Shown here: positions 1 to 10,010 of the stretch, one piece after another
Numbering within the stretch: position 1 is the stretch's first letter
Layout: every line of letters starts with the position of its first letter
NCBI GenBank assembly: GCA_035528995.1
Contig: DATKXO010000171.1
Coordinates: 1-39,907 of the forward strand
DNA: 39,907 nucleotides
Reading direction: 5' to 3'
Origin: DATKXO01 sp035528995
GTDB lineage: Bacteria; Planctomycetota; Phycisphaerae; UBA1845
Notes under the pieces: model-generated
What the model saw: only the letters and a program-made list of their open reading frames with translations
The model's database searches: none
Told to the model about the DNA's origin: nothing
Translations under genes and position numbers: made by a program

Positions 1-510
1 TTCAACAACGCCCACGTCTCCGGCGACTCCGGCAATCAGGACAATGACCTGACCTACGATGCGACCGACCACACGGCTGTTATCGTGGCGGAGTTCAAGC
101 TCGCGCTTGCCCAGGCGATGACGGCCATGCTCGGCTTCAAAGACGATCAGGGCCAGTCGCTACGCCTCTCGCCGTCGGGTCTGGTCATCATCGTGCCGCC
201 GGCGTTGTACGTCACCGCGTTGGAGGCGGTCGGGGCGACGGTCATCGCCAGCACCACGAACATCCTGCAGGGCGCCGCTCGCGTGGTCCCGCTGCCGGAA
301 ATCACCACGGGGACCACGTGGTATCTCTTGAAGACCGACGGCCACATCCGGCCGTTCATCTTCCAGGACCGGATGCCGATTGAGTTCGGCTCGCAGACTG
401 AGCAGAGTGAATCGGGCTTCATGCGGGAAGTTTTCATGTTCGGCGTCCGTGCCCGCTACCGCGTCACCTACGGCCACTGGGCCTACGCGGTTCGGACCGT
501 CTTCAATTGA
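1..510 (+). CDS. Mu-like prophage major head subunit (gpT family), C-terminal part
   Basis: The frame is open from the first base, so the start lies outside the window; the visible 169 codons are the C-terminal half. Family hallmarks are a PSGLVIIVPPAL strand (basic residues, then a 'VVPP'-type element), NILQGAARVVPLPE, TTWYLLKTDGHIRPFIFQ, an MPIEF turn, and the closing FMREVFMFGVRARYRVTYGHWAYA. That order and spacing are characteristic of the Mu T major capsid protein, the shell subunit of the phage head. An internal GTG at 85 could be mistaken for a start, but the reading continues upstream with plausible capsid sequence (NNAHVSGDSGNQ). The next ORF begins two bases after the stop. Recognition is by motif memory, not by a database search. 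Confidence 0.85.
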   Translation, partial: FNNAHVSGDSGNQDNDLTYDATDHTAVIVAEFKLALAQAMTAMLGFKDDQGQSLRLSPSGLVIIVPPALYVTALEAVGATVIASTTNILQGAARVVPLPEITTGTTWYLLKTDGHIRPFIFQDRMPIEFGSQTEQSESGFMREVFMFGVRARYRVTYGHWAYAVRTVFN

Positions 511-511
511 C

Positions 512-718
512 GTGCCGATCCACGGGCCATCCCGGCCGATCGTCCGCCTGAAAGGCCCGGCCCTGTTGCGACAGGTGCTCGGCTTGTCCTGGGAGGTTTC
601 GCTCCGGCGTCTGTGTGAAGACGCGGCCGCCCGGATCGCCCAACTGGAGGCCGACGTGGAAAACGCTCGCCACCGTGCCCAGGCCCCGAAACCCCGCGAC
701 TCGTTGAAGGTGATTTAA
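512..718 (+). CDS. small phage protein, function unknown
   Basis: A 68-residue ORF starting at a GTG one base after the head-protein stop codon, which suggests translational coupling. The first part is basic and hydrophobic (IVRLKGPALLRQVLGLSWEVSLRRL) and is followed by a heptad-like acidic helix (DAAARIAQLEADVENARHRA), so a short coiled coil is likely. It lies between the capsid gene and a longer coiled-coil gene. Its position after gpT would suit a head-completion or scaffold accessory, but nothing in the sequence shows that. The GTG choice rests only on the junction; the same frame is open further upstream inside gpT. Confidence 0.5.
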   Translation: MPIHGPSRPIVRLKGPALLRQVLGLSWEVSLRRLCEDAAARIAQLEADVENARHRAQAPKPRDSLKVI

Positions 719-721
719 CCC

Positions 722-2088
722 ATGCCCGACCGCGAGGCGACAATCCGGACCAAAGTCGAGGGCGCCGATCAGGCCGCCGCCGACGTGAAAAAGGTCGCCG
801 ACGCCCAGCGCGACCAGGCCACCGCCGCCAAAGAGCAGCAGCAAGCCGCCGGCCAGGCCTCCGGTGCTGAATCCCAACGCGAGACGGCCCAGGCAACCCG
901 GGAAACCGCCAAGGCCACCCAAGAGCTGACCAGTTCCGAGCGGAACTTGAAGGATGTTCTGAACCAGATTCACCCGGCCTTCGGTCAGCTCTACGATGCG
1001 ATGACCGGGGCGCTGAAACTGGCCGGCGACCTGGGCAAAAAGAACCTTGAGCTCGGTGGCGTCGTCGATGTGGTCACCGGAGCGGTCAAAGGCAACGCAG
1101 CCGCGTTCCTATTGCTCGGCGTCGGCAGTGCCGCCTTCCTGGCAGTCAGCCACACGGTCAACAAGTGGAAGGAGTTGAAGGAAGAAGCGATCGCCGCCAA
1201 GAAGGCCGTGGAGGACTACGCGGCGGCACAGAGTCAGGTCTCCAGCGAAGGCGAGCGGACCCGCGGCGAGCTGGCCGCCGGATTGATCGCTCGCGGCAAG
1301 GCGACACCCGAGGCGCTGGACGAAGCGGTGACGCGCGAGCAGCAGTTGGGGACCCTGGCCTCGGTGCCGTCAGTGTACAGGCGGCAATCGCCGGTGCCGG
1401 GAGCGGTGCCGACCTGAGCGGCTACCAGTCGCTCGCCGCCGCGATGCAACGCGGCTACGTCAAACCGGACGCCGACGATCCCATGGCCGCGCTGCAAGGC
1501 GTGCTGAAGGACAAAGAGAAAGCGGCCGAGCTGCAACGGGCCGTTGCACTTCAGAAGTCCGAGCAGGACCGGCGAAAGGCCGAGGCCCGGGAGCAGTTTT
1601 TCAACTTCACGTACAACGTGGCCTGGACGCCAACCGGACGTGACGAGCTGTTCGCCCAGGGCGAGCCGGACGAGATCATGCGGGACATCGAGCAGGAGTA
1701 CGGAATCAGCGGCGAGCAGGCCGCTCAGTCGCTGGCCGTGGCCCGTCAGCTCACGGCCCGACTCCAGGAAAAGCAGCGGCTCACCCAGACGGGCAAGCTC
1801 GGATTCGTCCCCTTCCAGGGCATCGGCGGTGGCCGGGCCTACGAGCTGCCGGATAAAGAGGGCGACTATGCCCGCGTGGACCCGCTGGTCGAGCAGATCG
1901 CCGACTCCCTGTTTGAGAGGTTCCAGCGTCCGGGCCAGGACGGCGGGGCCGCCCCGGGCGGCGCCCCGACGGTCATCCACCACCACCACACCACAGTCAA
2001 CAACCGCCCGAACATCTACCGAGACCGCCGTGGCCCGTGGAACGTCCGCAACGGTCAGTCGGAGAGAGACCGTGCCCACGCTGGATGA
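722..2088 (+). pseudogene. frameshifted phage coiled-coil protein (tape-measure-like or fibre-like)
   Basis: Reading starts at ATG 722 and stays in one frame to about codon 215. The natural continuation (SGYQSLAAAMQRGYVKPDADDP onward) is then in the frame one base back, ending at TGA 2086-2088; the switch falls between about 1345 and 1380. Residues 10-90 are an Ala/Gln/Glu-rich coiled coil, followed by a hydrophobic stretch (GNAAAFLLLGVGSAAFLAVSH) like the membrane-active segment of short tape-measure proteins, then a second helical region and a His-rich tail (HHHHTT). No classical slippery heptamer is visible at the switch. A real frameshift mutation or a base-calling error is therefore as likely as programmed slippage. 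The assignment as tape measure is inference from composition and position. Confidence 0.5.
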
Positions 2089-2158
2089 CCGCCGAAACAT
2101 TGCCGCAACGTTGCCGCATTGCCGCCCAAGTCTACCTGCGGATAGACTACCGAAATGA
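2072..2158 (+). CDS. 28-codon ORF at the end of the phage, possibly a truncated gene
   Basis: A GTG at 2072 with GGAGAG shortly upstream opens a 28-residue ORF (begins VPTLDDRRNIAATL) that overlaps the end of the frameshifted gene and stops at 2156-2158. The spacing is right for translation. The product is too short to recognise and ends only about 120 bp before the first terminal repeat. It may be the remnant of a deleted downstream gene, or chance. Confidence 0.25.
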   Translation: MPTLDDRRNIAATLPHCRPSLPADRLPK

Positions 2159-2276
2159 CACGTAACCCACGCTTTGAACAGGACTTGAACGCTTCCGACC
2201 CAACCCGCCCGCTTCGCACTACCACTGCAATTCTGCCCGAAATGGCCCCGGATCGGGGGTGTGGCGTTTTTAAACG

Positions 2277-2363
2277 AATCCGCGCCGCTTTCGCCGATTT
2301 TTTTCTAAGCCTCTATAAGACAAGGGTTTAGCCGGATTCCCAATCCGCGCTCGCCAGTGGTCA
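2277..2363. repeat. prophage right-end transposase-binding repeats
   Basis: Two inward-spaced copies of AATCCGCGC, at 2277-2285 and 2342-2350 (65 bp apart), with an A/T-rich tract between (TTTTTTTCTAAG). The outermost 26 bp, 2338-2363, is the terminal inverted repeat matching 24352-24377. The same two-site layout with 66-bp spacing is found at the left end. This is what a DDE transposase of the MuA type would bind. Both cores sit 13 bp from their proposed termini. Confidence 0.8.
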
Positions 2364-2808
2364 TTTCATCCTGCGCGCAGCAGAAAACGGCAGGTGTTCG
2401 ACCGCTGTTTTGTGCTGTTTCTCGTTCGAGCATGCAGCGGGAATCGGTCGAATCTTGTTGCCCTGATCGCCCCAACGCGCTCGCACGGTGTCTGGGCCGC
2501 GAATCATCCGGATGTAAGTGCCTTATAAGGAAGATGTTAAGAAAACCCCTCCCAAAAGGCGGGGCTCGACGATGAAATCGTACTGATTTAGTGCTATATA
2601 ACTGCAATGCCCTTCGCCCGCACGTTTAGCGGTGCGGGTTCGGGTCGGAGAAGGCCGCGCACGGCTCCGGTCCAGGGCGCTCGGGCGAAGGCTCGCAGCG
2701 CCCTTGGCCGGAGGGACCGCGGGAACCTCGGCCACGGAATGCAGTCGTCAAGGGCCGGCACACCCAGGCGCGGCAGTTATCGAACACCAGGCGCGGAGCG
2801 GATCGACG
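2364..2808. other. gene-free host region upstream of the suf operon
   Basis: No ORF here has a convincing ribosome site or composition. The small frames that cross the prophage end look accidental. The segment must hold the sufB promoter; a weak candidate -10 (TATAAC) lies near 2594-2600, but no good -35 partner is visible. No IscR- or SufR-type regulator gene is present next to the operon. Confidence 0.4.
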
Positions 2809-4254
<1,446 letters not shown>

Positions 4255-4307
4255 AGCACCGGAAACACTGAAAGCGAGCGGGCAACAGCTCTGCACGAGG
4301 AAGATTC

Positions 4308-5078
<771 letters not shown>

Positions 5079-5096
5079 CCCGAAAGGACCGCGGCC

Positions 5097-6446
5097 ATGA
5101 CCGAGAAGCAGCAGATGCACAGCGCTTATATCGCTCACTTTCAGCGGCGGGCAACGTCGCTGACGAATGACGGCGGGGCCTGGTTCGTGCCGACCCGAGA
5201 GGCGGCGCTGGCCTGCTTCTCACGGCTGGGGTTCCCCACGCTCCGCCACGAGGAGTGGAAGTACACGAACGTGGCGCCGATTGCGCAGACGGCCTTCGAA
5301 CCGGCCGCGCCCGGTGCCGCACAGGTGACGCTCGATCAGATCGAGCCGTATACGTTCGCCGACGATGCCTGCACCCGGCTGGTGTTCGTCAACGGCTGGT
5401 TTGTGCCGGAGCTGTCGTCGTCGGGGGCGGCGAGCGAGGGCGTCGTGGCCGGCAGCCTGATCGCTGCCATGCGTACACATCGGGAGCTGATCGAGCCGCA
5501 CCTGGCCCGGCACGCGGCGTTTGAGGACCAGGCCTTCGTCGCGCTCAACACGGCCCTGATGCAGGACGGTGCGTTCGTCCACGTGGCCAAGCGGCGGGTG
5601 GTGAGCCGGCCGATCCATCTGCTGTTCGTTTCGACGACCGAGGGGCGTCCGCTGGTGGCGCATCCGCGAAACCTGATCCTGGCGGACGCCGACAGTCAGG
5701 CGACGGTGATCGAGAGCCACGTCAGCCTGGACGGTGCGGAGGCGGCGGCCTGTTTCACGAACCCGGTCACCGAGATCGTGGCCAGCGAACACGCCGTCGT
5801 CGATTACTACAAGATCCAGCGCCAGGACGATCGGGCCTATCACGTGGGCGCCCTTCAGCTCCATCAGTATGGCAGCAGCAACATCTCGGCCCACACCATC
5901 TCGCTGGGCGGCTCGCTGGTGCGGCACGATATCAACGCCCTGCTGGACGCCGAGGGTTGCGAGTGCACGCTGAACGGCCTGTACATGGTCAACGGTCGCC
6001 AACAGGTGGACAACCACCTGCGGGTGGTCCACGCCCGGCCGCACTGCAACAGCCGCGAGTTCTTCAAGGGCGTGCTGGACGATCGGGCCCGCGGTGCCTT
6101 CACCGGGCGGATCGTGGTCCATCCCGACGCCCAGAAGACGGACGCGAAGCAGTCCAACATGAACCTGTTGCTTTCGGCGGATGCCCAGGTGGACAGCAAG
6201 CCGCAGCTCGAGATCTTTGCCGACGACGTGAAGTGCACGCACGGGGCCACCATCGGGCAGGTGGATGAAGAGGCGGTCTTTTATCTGCGCAGCCGGGGCA
6301 TGAGCCGGGCGGCGGCCCGCGGGCTGCTGATCCACGCGTTCGCCCGCGAGGCCGTCGAGGGAGTCCGCTTTGATGCGTTGCGCGAACAACTGGAAGGGTT
6401 GATCTTCACCCGGTTGTCACAAGGCGATATGCTTCAGGAGGCCTGA
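5097..6446 (+). CDS. sufD: SufD, Fe-S cluster assembly subunit
   Basis: Encodes 449 residues homologous to SufB's beta-helix core. SufD pairs with SufB and SufC and is linked to iron entry and complex stability. Blocks seen are RHEEWKYTNVAPI near the N-terminus (the substrate-like SufD opening), ALNTALMQDGAFVHVAKR, the right-handed helix section, DAQKTDAKQSNMNLLLS, KPQLEIFADDVKCTHGAT, and FYLRSRGMSRAAARGLLIHAFARE, which is the classic SufB/SufD C-terminal motif. ATG 5097 follows GAAAGGACC. Only 18 bases separate it from sufC, and sufS starts two bases after its stop, so all three are co-transcribed. Confidence 0.96.
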   Translation: MTEKQQMHSAYIAHFQRRATSLTNDGGAWFVPTREAALACFSRLGFPTLRHEEWKYTNVAPIAQTAFEPAAPGAAQVTLDQIEPYTFADDACTRLVFVNGWFVPELSSSGAASEGVVAGSLIAAMRTHRELIEPHLARHAAFEDQAFVALNTALMQDGAFVHVAKRRVVSRPIHLLFVSTTEGRPLVAHPRNLILADADSQATVIESHVSLDGAEAAACFTNPVTEIVASEHAVVDYYKIQRQDDRAYHVGALQLHQYGSSNISAHTISLGGSLVRHDINALLDAEGCECTLNGLYMVNGRQQVDNHLRVVHARPHCNSREFFKGVLDDRARGAFTGRIVVHPDAQKTDAKQSNMNLLLSADAQVDSKPQLEIFADDVKCTHGATIGQVDEEAVFYLRSRGMSRAAARGLLIHAFAREAVEGVRFDALREQLEGLIFTRLSQGDMLQEA

Positions 6447-6448
6447 CA

Positions 6449-7720
6449 GTGGCCGTCGCCATGACCGGAGAGCACACCACGCCCGGACCCGCACAGGACG
6501 GAACGTTCGACGTCGAGCGGATTCGGGAGGACTTCCCCATCCTGCGGCTGACGGTCAACGGCAAGCCGCTGGTCTACCTGGACAACGCCGCCACGACGCA
6601 GAAGCCCCAGTCCGTCATCGACGCTGTCAGCGGCTACTACGCAGGCTACAACGCCAACATCCATCGCGGCGTGCACCGTCTCAGCGTGCAGGCCACCGAG
6701 GCCTACGAGAGTGCCCGCCTCAAGGTGCAGCGGTTCATCGGCGCGGAGCAGCCGCGGGAGATCGTGTTTGCCCGCGGGGCCACCGAAGCCATCAACCTGG
6801 TCGCCCACAGCTGGGGCCGGGCCAACGTCGCCGCCGGCGATGAGATCCTCATCACGCACATGGAGCACCACTCCAACATTGTCCCCTGGCAGATCCTCTG
6901 CGAGCAGACCGGCGCCAAGCTGCGCGTGGCCCCGATCAACGACGCCGGGGAGCTCTTGTGGGACGAGTTCGAGAAGCTGCTGACGCCGCGGACCCAGCTC
7001 GTCGGCGTGGTGCACGTGTCCAACGCTCTGGGCACGGTCAATCCCGTGCGCCGGATCGTCGAGGCGGCCCACCGGTGCGGGGCCGTGGTCCTGTTGGACG
7101 GGGCCCAGGCGGTCCCGCATCTGGCGGTGGACGTGCGGGGCCTGGGTTGCGACTTCTACGTCTTCAGCGGTCACAAGGTCTTCGGCCCTACCGGCGTCGG
7201 GGCCTTGTACGGGCGGGCCGACCTGCTGGAGGCCATGCCGCCCTATCAGGGCGGCGGTGAGATGATCAAGTCGGTCACCTTCGAGAAAACGGTCTACAAC
7301 GATCCGCCCAACAAGTTCGAGGCGGGAACCCCGAACATCGCGGGAGCCATCGGGCTTGCCGCGGCGATCGACTACGTCACCGGAATCGGCCTGGAGCGCG
7401 TCGCCGCCTACGAGCGCGACTTGCTCGATTACGCCACCAAGGAGCTGTCCGGGTTGCCGGCTGTGCGGTTGATCGGAACGGCCAAGGACAAGGCCTCGGT
7501 CCTCTCTTTCGTGACCGAGGGAGTCCACCCGCACGACGTGGGCACGATTCTGGACCAGGAAGGCGTCGCCATCCGCACCGGCCATCACTGCGCCCAACCG
7601 GTGATGGAGCGGTTCGGCGTGCCGGCCACGGCTCGTGCCTCGCTGGCCTTCTACAACACGCGGGCCGAGATCGACGCGCTGGTCTGTGCCCTGGGCAAGG
7701 TCGCGGAGGTGTTCAACTGA
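6449..7720 (+). CDS. sufS: SufS, group II cysteine desulfurase
   Basis: Encodes a 423-residue PLP enzyme that takes sulfur from L-cysteine, giving alanine and an enzyme persulfide. The PLP lysine is K243 in FSGHKVFGPTGVG, and the catalytic cysteine is C381 in RTGHHCAQPVM, the short-loop form of SufS. Other landmarks are YLDNAATTQKP near residue 43, HRGVHRLS, and MEHHSNIVPW. The GTG at 6449 is preferred because AGGAGG lies 7 bases upstream; an ATG at 6461 would shorten it by four residues. The stop overlaps the sufU ATG by one base, in keeping with SufU being its sulfur acceptor. Confidence 0.97.
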   Translation: MAVAMTGEHTTPGPAQDGTFDVERIREDFPILRLTVNGKPLVYLDNAATTQKPQSVIDAVSGYYAGYNANIHRGVHRLSVQATEAYESARLKVQRFIGAEQPREIVFARGATEAINLVAHSWGRANVAAGDEILITHMEHHSNIVPWQILCEQTGAKLRVAPINDAGELLWDEFEKLLTPRTQLVGVVHVSNALGTVNPVRRIVEAAHRCGAVVLLDGAQAVPHLAVDVRGLGCDFYVFSGHKVFGPTGVGALYGRADLLEAMPPYQGGGEMIKSVTFEKTVYNDPPNKFEAGTPNIAGAIGLAAAIDYVTGIGLERVAAYERDLLDYATKELSGLPAVRLIGTAKDKASVLSFVTEGVHPHDVGTILDQEGVAIRTGHHCAQPVMERFGVPATARASLAFYNTRAEIDALVCALGKVAEVFN

Positions 7721-8172
7721 TGTCCGATCTGACCGATCTCTACCAGGAGCTGATCCTGGATCACAACAGGTTGCCGCGGAACCGGCGCCGGCTGGAGCAG
7801 GCCGACCGGCACGCCGAAGGCTACAACCCGCTCTGCGGCGACCACGTCAGCGTATTCCTGAAGGTCGAGGACAACGTGGTGACCGAGGCCACGTTCGAGG
7901 GCTCGGGCTGTGCGATCTCGACCGCTTCGGCCTCGCTGATGACCGAGGCCGTCAAGGGCAAGACGCTGGACGAGGCCAAGGCCCTGTTCCACAGGTTCCA
8001 CGGTCTGGTGACCGGCCAGGCGGCGGAGGCCGAGCAGGGTCCCGGCCTGGGCAAACTCGAGGCTTTCTCCGGCGTGTGCCAATACCCCGCACGCGTCAAG
8101 TGTGCGACGTTGGCCTGGCACACGGTCAATGCCGCGTTGGAAGACCGCACGAACAAGGTCTCGACCGAATAG
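7720..8172 (+). CDS. sufU: SufU, zinc-dependent sulfurtransferase partner of SufS
   Basis: Encodes 150 residues of the IscU/SufU fold. Zinc ligands and the sulfur acceptor are visible as C39 (NPLCGDH), D41, C64 (GSGCAIS) and C128 (RVKCATLAW). The 18-20 residue insert before the third cysteine distinguishes SufU from IscU and is present here (about residues 95-118). SufU accepts sulfane sulfur from SufS rather than acting as the main scaffold. The start is fixed by the TGATG overlap with sufS. This sufS-sufU pairing is typical of Firmicutes, Actinobacteria and related SUF systems that lack SufE. Confidence 0.95.
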   Translation: MSDLTDLYQELILDHNRLPRNRRRLEQADRHAEGYNPLCGDHVSVFLKVEDNVVTEATFEGSGCAISTASASLMTEAVKGKTLDEAKALFHRFHGLVTGQAAEAEQGPGLGKLEAFSGVCQYPARVKCATLAWHTVNAALEDRTNKVSTE

Positions 8173-8188
8173 GGCGGGAGGGAGTGCC

Positions 8189-8524
8189 ATGAAGGGTTCA
8201 CCGATCGACCGGATTCAGGGCGAGGCCCTCCGGGCCAAGATCATCGAGGTGCTCAAGACCATCCACGACCCGGAGATCCCGCTCAACATCTACGACCTGG
8301 GGCTGATCTACGGCATCGAGGTGGAGCCCGGCAACCGGGTGCATATCAGGATGACGTTGACCTCGCCGGCCTGCCCGGTCGCGGAGTCGTTGCCGCCCCA
8401 GGTCGAGTCGCGAGTCAACCGCATCGCCGCGGTGGCCGATGTAAAGGTGGAGGTCGTCTGGGACCCGCCGTGGAGCCCCGACCGGTTGGACGACGCCGCG
8501 AAGCTGGAACTCGGCCTCCTCTAG
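8189..8524 (+). CDS. MIP18/DUF59-family Fe-S assembly protein (SufT-like)
   Basis: Encodes 111 residues with the whole DUF59 pattern: VLKTIHDPEIPLNIYDLGLIY near residues 22-42, MTLTSPACPVAESLP around 56-70 with the conserved Cys, and the closing VWDPPWSPDRL. Proteins of this family help mature or deliver Fe-S clusters. The gene sits last in the suf operon, 16 bases after sufU, with GGGAGGGAG before ATG 8189. A separate sufT-type label is common for this position, but paralogues (PaaD, Mrp N-domains) share the fold, so no symbol is given. A hairpin terminator follows about 100 bp downstream. Confidence 0.92.
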   Translation: MKGSPIDRIQGEALRAKIIEVLKTIHDPEIPLNIYDLGLIYGIEVEPGNRVHIRMTLTSPACPVAESLPPQVESRVNRIAAVADVKVEVVWDPPWSPDRLDDAAKLELGLL

Positions 8525-8627
8525 CCGGCACCCGCGCCCGCCGTCGGATTGGCCCGTTCGGGCTGAACGGTACCCCGGAGGCCGGTAACAATTCGGTAAC
8601 AAGGGCACCGGTTTGGCTGCCCGATAA

Positions 8628-8649
8628 CGCCTGCCGACAGGCGGTTTTT
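8628..8649 (+). terminator. intrinsic terminator of the suf operon
   Basis: Perfect 6-bp stem CGCCTG / CAGGCG with a CCGA loop, followed at once by GTTTTT. It lies about 100 bp after the last suf gene and before the next promoter region. Confidence 0.75.
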
Positions 8650-8821
8650 GCCTGTCGCCTGGGCGTTCTGGGCCGTACGGCCGGGAAATGGGAACCGAAT
8701 ACTGGTAGACTATCGCGTCTGTGCTGTCGGCGCCTCGTGTTGCGTGGCGGCACGGTTCGTTGCTAGACTCTGTTCGAGTAGATAACTGTTGCATAGCGAA
8801 GCCCGAGTAAGGAGCGTGGAT

Positions 8822-9811
8822 ATGATTGAGAAGACAGGAAGGGGCCACGCCGTCAGTCGCCTAGCCACCCTGGCTGCGGTCCTGCTGGCGGTGGCTTGTT
8901 ATGCTTTCGTCGATTCGGCGAACGCAGCCCCCGACCAGGAAGGTCCTTCTGCCGGTTCACCGCCAGCGAAAGCGGTGCCGGTCACGGCCAGGAGGGTGAA
9001 CCAGCAGGACCCTGCGCCGGCGGACGAGGGCGGCTGCGGCTCCAAAGGCATTCAACGCGTGCCGGTCGCCCAGCAAGGTAAGCCCGGTCTTCCGACCACA
9101 GCGGACCGGAAGAAAGCGCCCGCCAAGCAACCGAGCGTGGAAGTCGCCACCGAGCCGCCGTGGCCGGGCTGGGCCTGCGAGGTGAAGACCATCGAGATGG
9201 AGCCCATCTGGGCGGGCCAGCCCTTGAGTGCCACCTGGACGATCAGCAACAGCGGGGAGGGTGATCTCCAAATCCAGATCAAGGGCACGTGAGGAACCAG
9301 AATCAGCGGTCGGTCCGACCGCGTCATGAAGCCGGGTGCTTCTGAGCAGGTAACGGTCAACTTCACGTCCAAGAGTCTGGCCGGCGACTTCACCAAACGC
9401 ATCACGGTCATGAGTAACGACCCCAAGCACGCCCGCGAAGTGTTGACCGCCAAGGGCAAGGTCCTGGTCCCCTTCAAGGCCACCCCGAGCGTGGCCAATT
9501 TCCGGGACATCGATAACGACACCTCGCCCATACCGCAGACCGTGGAGATCAAGCGCGGTGACGGCGGCCCGCTGAAGTTGAACATCGTGGGCACCGGGCA
9601 ACCGGGCATCGATGCCTATCTCGAGGAGGTCCGCCCCGGCGAGCACTACAGGCTCATCATCGGGCTGACCCCGCCCATGCAGTCCGGACGGATGCGCAGT
9701 TGGGTCAAGCTCAGTACCGGCATCGAACAGATGCCCGAGACCACCGTGCCGGTCTACGGCGAGATCCCCGCAGGCTGGGGGGATACGAAGGTGGCGACGA
9801 CGAATCAGTAG
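8822..9811 (+). CDS. exported DUF1573-domain protein with in-frame TGA; candidate selenoprotein
   Basis: ATG 8822 has AAGGAG 7 bases upstream. The N-terminus is a Sec signal peptide (basic start, LATLAAVLLAVACYAFV, cleavage near ANA-A), then a Pro/Lys-rich linker. A DUF1573 domain (Ig-like, usually periplasmic or surface) begins about residue 120. At codon 157 the frame has TGA (9290-9292), then continues without any shift through VMKPGASEQVTVNF, AGDFTKRITVMSNDP and a second related domain to TAG at 9809-9811, 329 residues in all. In the family the position after 'N-G-x-L-x-I' is the conserved CGC motif, so the TGA replaces its first Cys. A SECIS-like hairpin follows. Alternatives are a nonsense mutation or a base error; then 9326-9811 would be a fragment without a signal peptide. 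Confidence 0.65.
9293..9322 (+). promoter_or_regulatory. SECIS-like hairpin just after the in-frame TGA
   Basis: Perfect 6-bp stem GCGGTC (9306-9311) / GACCGC (9317-9322) with a five-base loop GGTCC. The loop starts 19 nt after the TGA and has G at both of its first two positions. The usual description of bacterial SECIS elements is a small apical loop with an early G, about 16-37 nt from UGA. The loop contains GGUC, as in the E. coli fdhF element. The lower stem is weak. Function is inferred. Confidence 0.5.
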
Positions 9812-9818
9812 AACTCTG

Positions 9819-9836
9819 CGGGCCGCTACCGGCCCG
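9819..9836 (+). terminator. GC-rich hairpin, possible terminator
   Basis: Perfect 7-bp stem CGGGCCG / CGGCCCG with a CTAC loop, ending about 25 bp after the DUF1573 stop and before the convergent racemase gene. There is no T-run, so it may only weakly terminate transcription. Confidence 0.35.
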
Positions 9837-10010
9837 TAGTCAAGCCGACATGTGCCGGCTCTGCCCGCGACCACGCTTGTTGCCGGGCGAGCCGGCACGT
9901 CGCGCGCCTGACGGTCCATGATTCGATGCACAGGGTCCGTCTGGCGGTCCCGCGGCCGGGGCGAGGAGCCACCTCCCGGCGCACGCCGTCGCCCGGGGCG
10001 ATCCTCCTAA

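Larger units (their letters stand above)
1..2363 (+). mobile_element. Mu-like prophage, right-hand part (right terminus at about 2363)
   Basis: Contains the end of a Mu gpT-type head gene and two further phage-like ORFs, then a terminal repeat ending in GTGGTCA at 2357-2363. The reverse complement of 2338-2363 matches 24352-24377 at 22 of 26 positions, and both begin TG on the outward strand, as Mu-family ends do. The rest of this prophage copy lies left of the window. The five bases outside (TTCAT) differ from those outside the left end at 24352 (GGGTT), as expected if the two ends belong to separate insertions. Confidence 0.8.

Noticed and set aside
1340..1380. Programmed -1 frameshift in the coiled-coil gene
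   Set aside because: No slippery heptamer or strong downstream structure was seen; mutation or base error is simpler.
2359..2372. Matching five-base target duplication at the two ends
   Set aside because: TTCAT and GGGTT differ, so these are not the two sides of one insertion.
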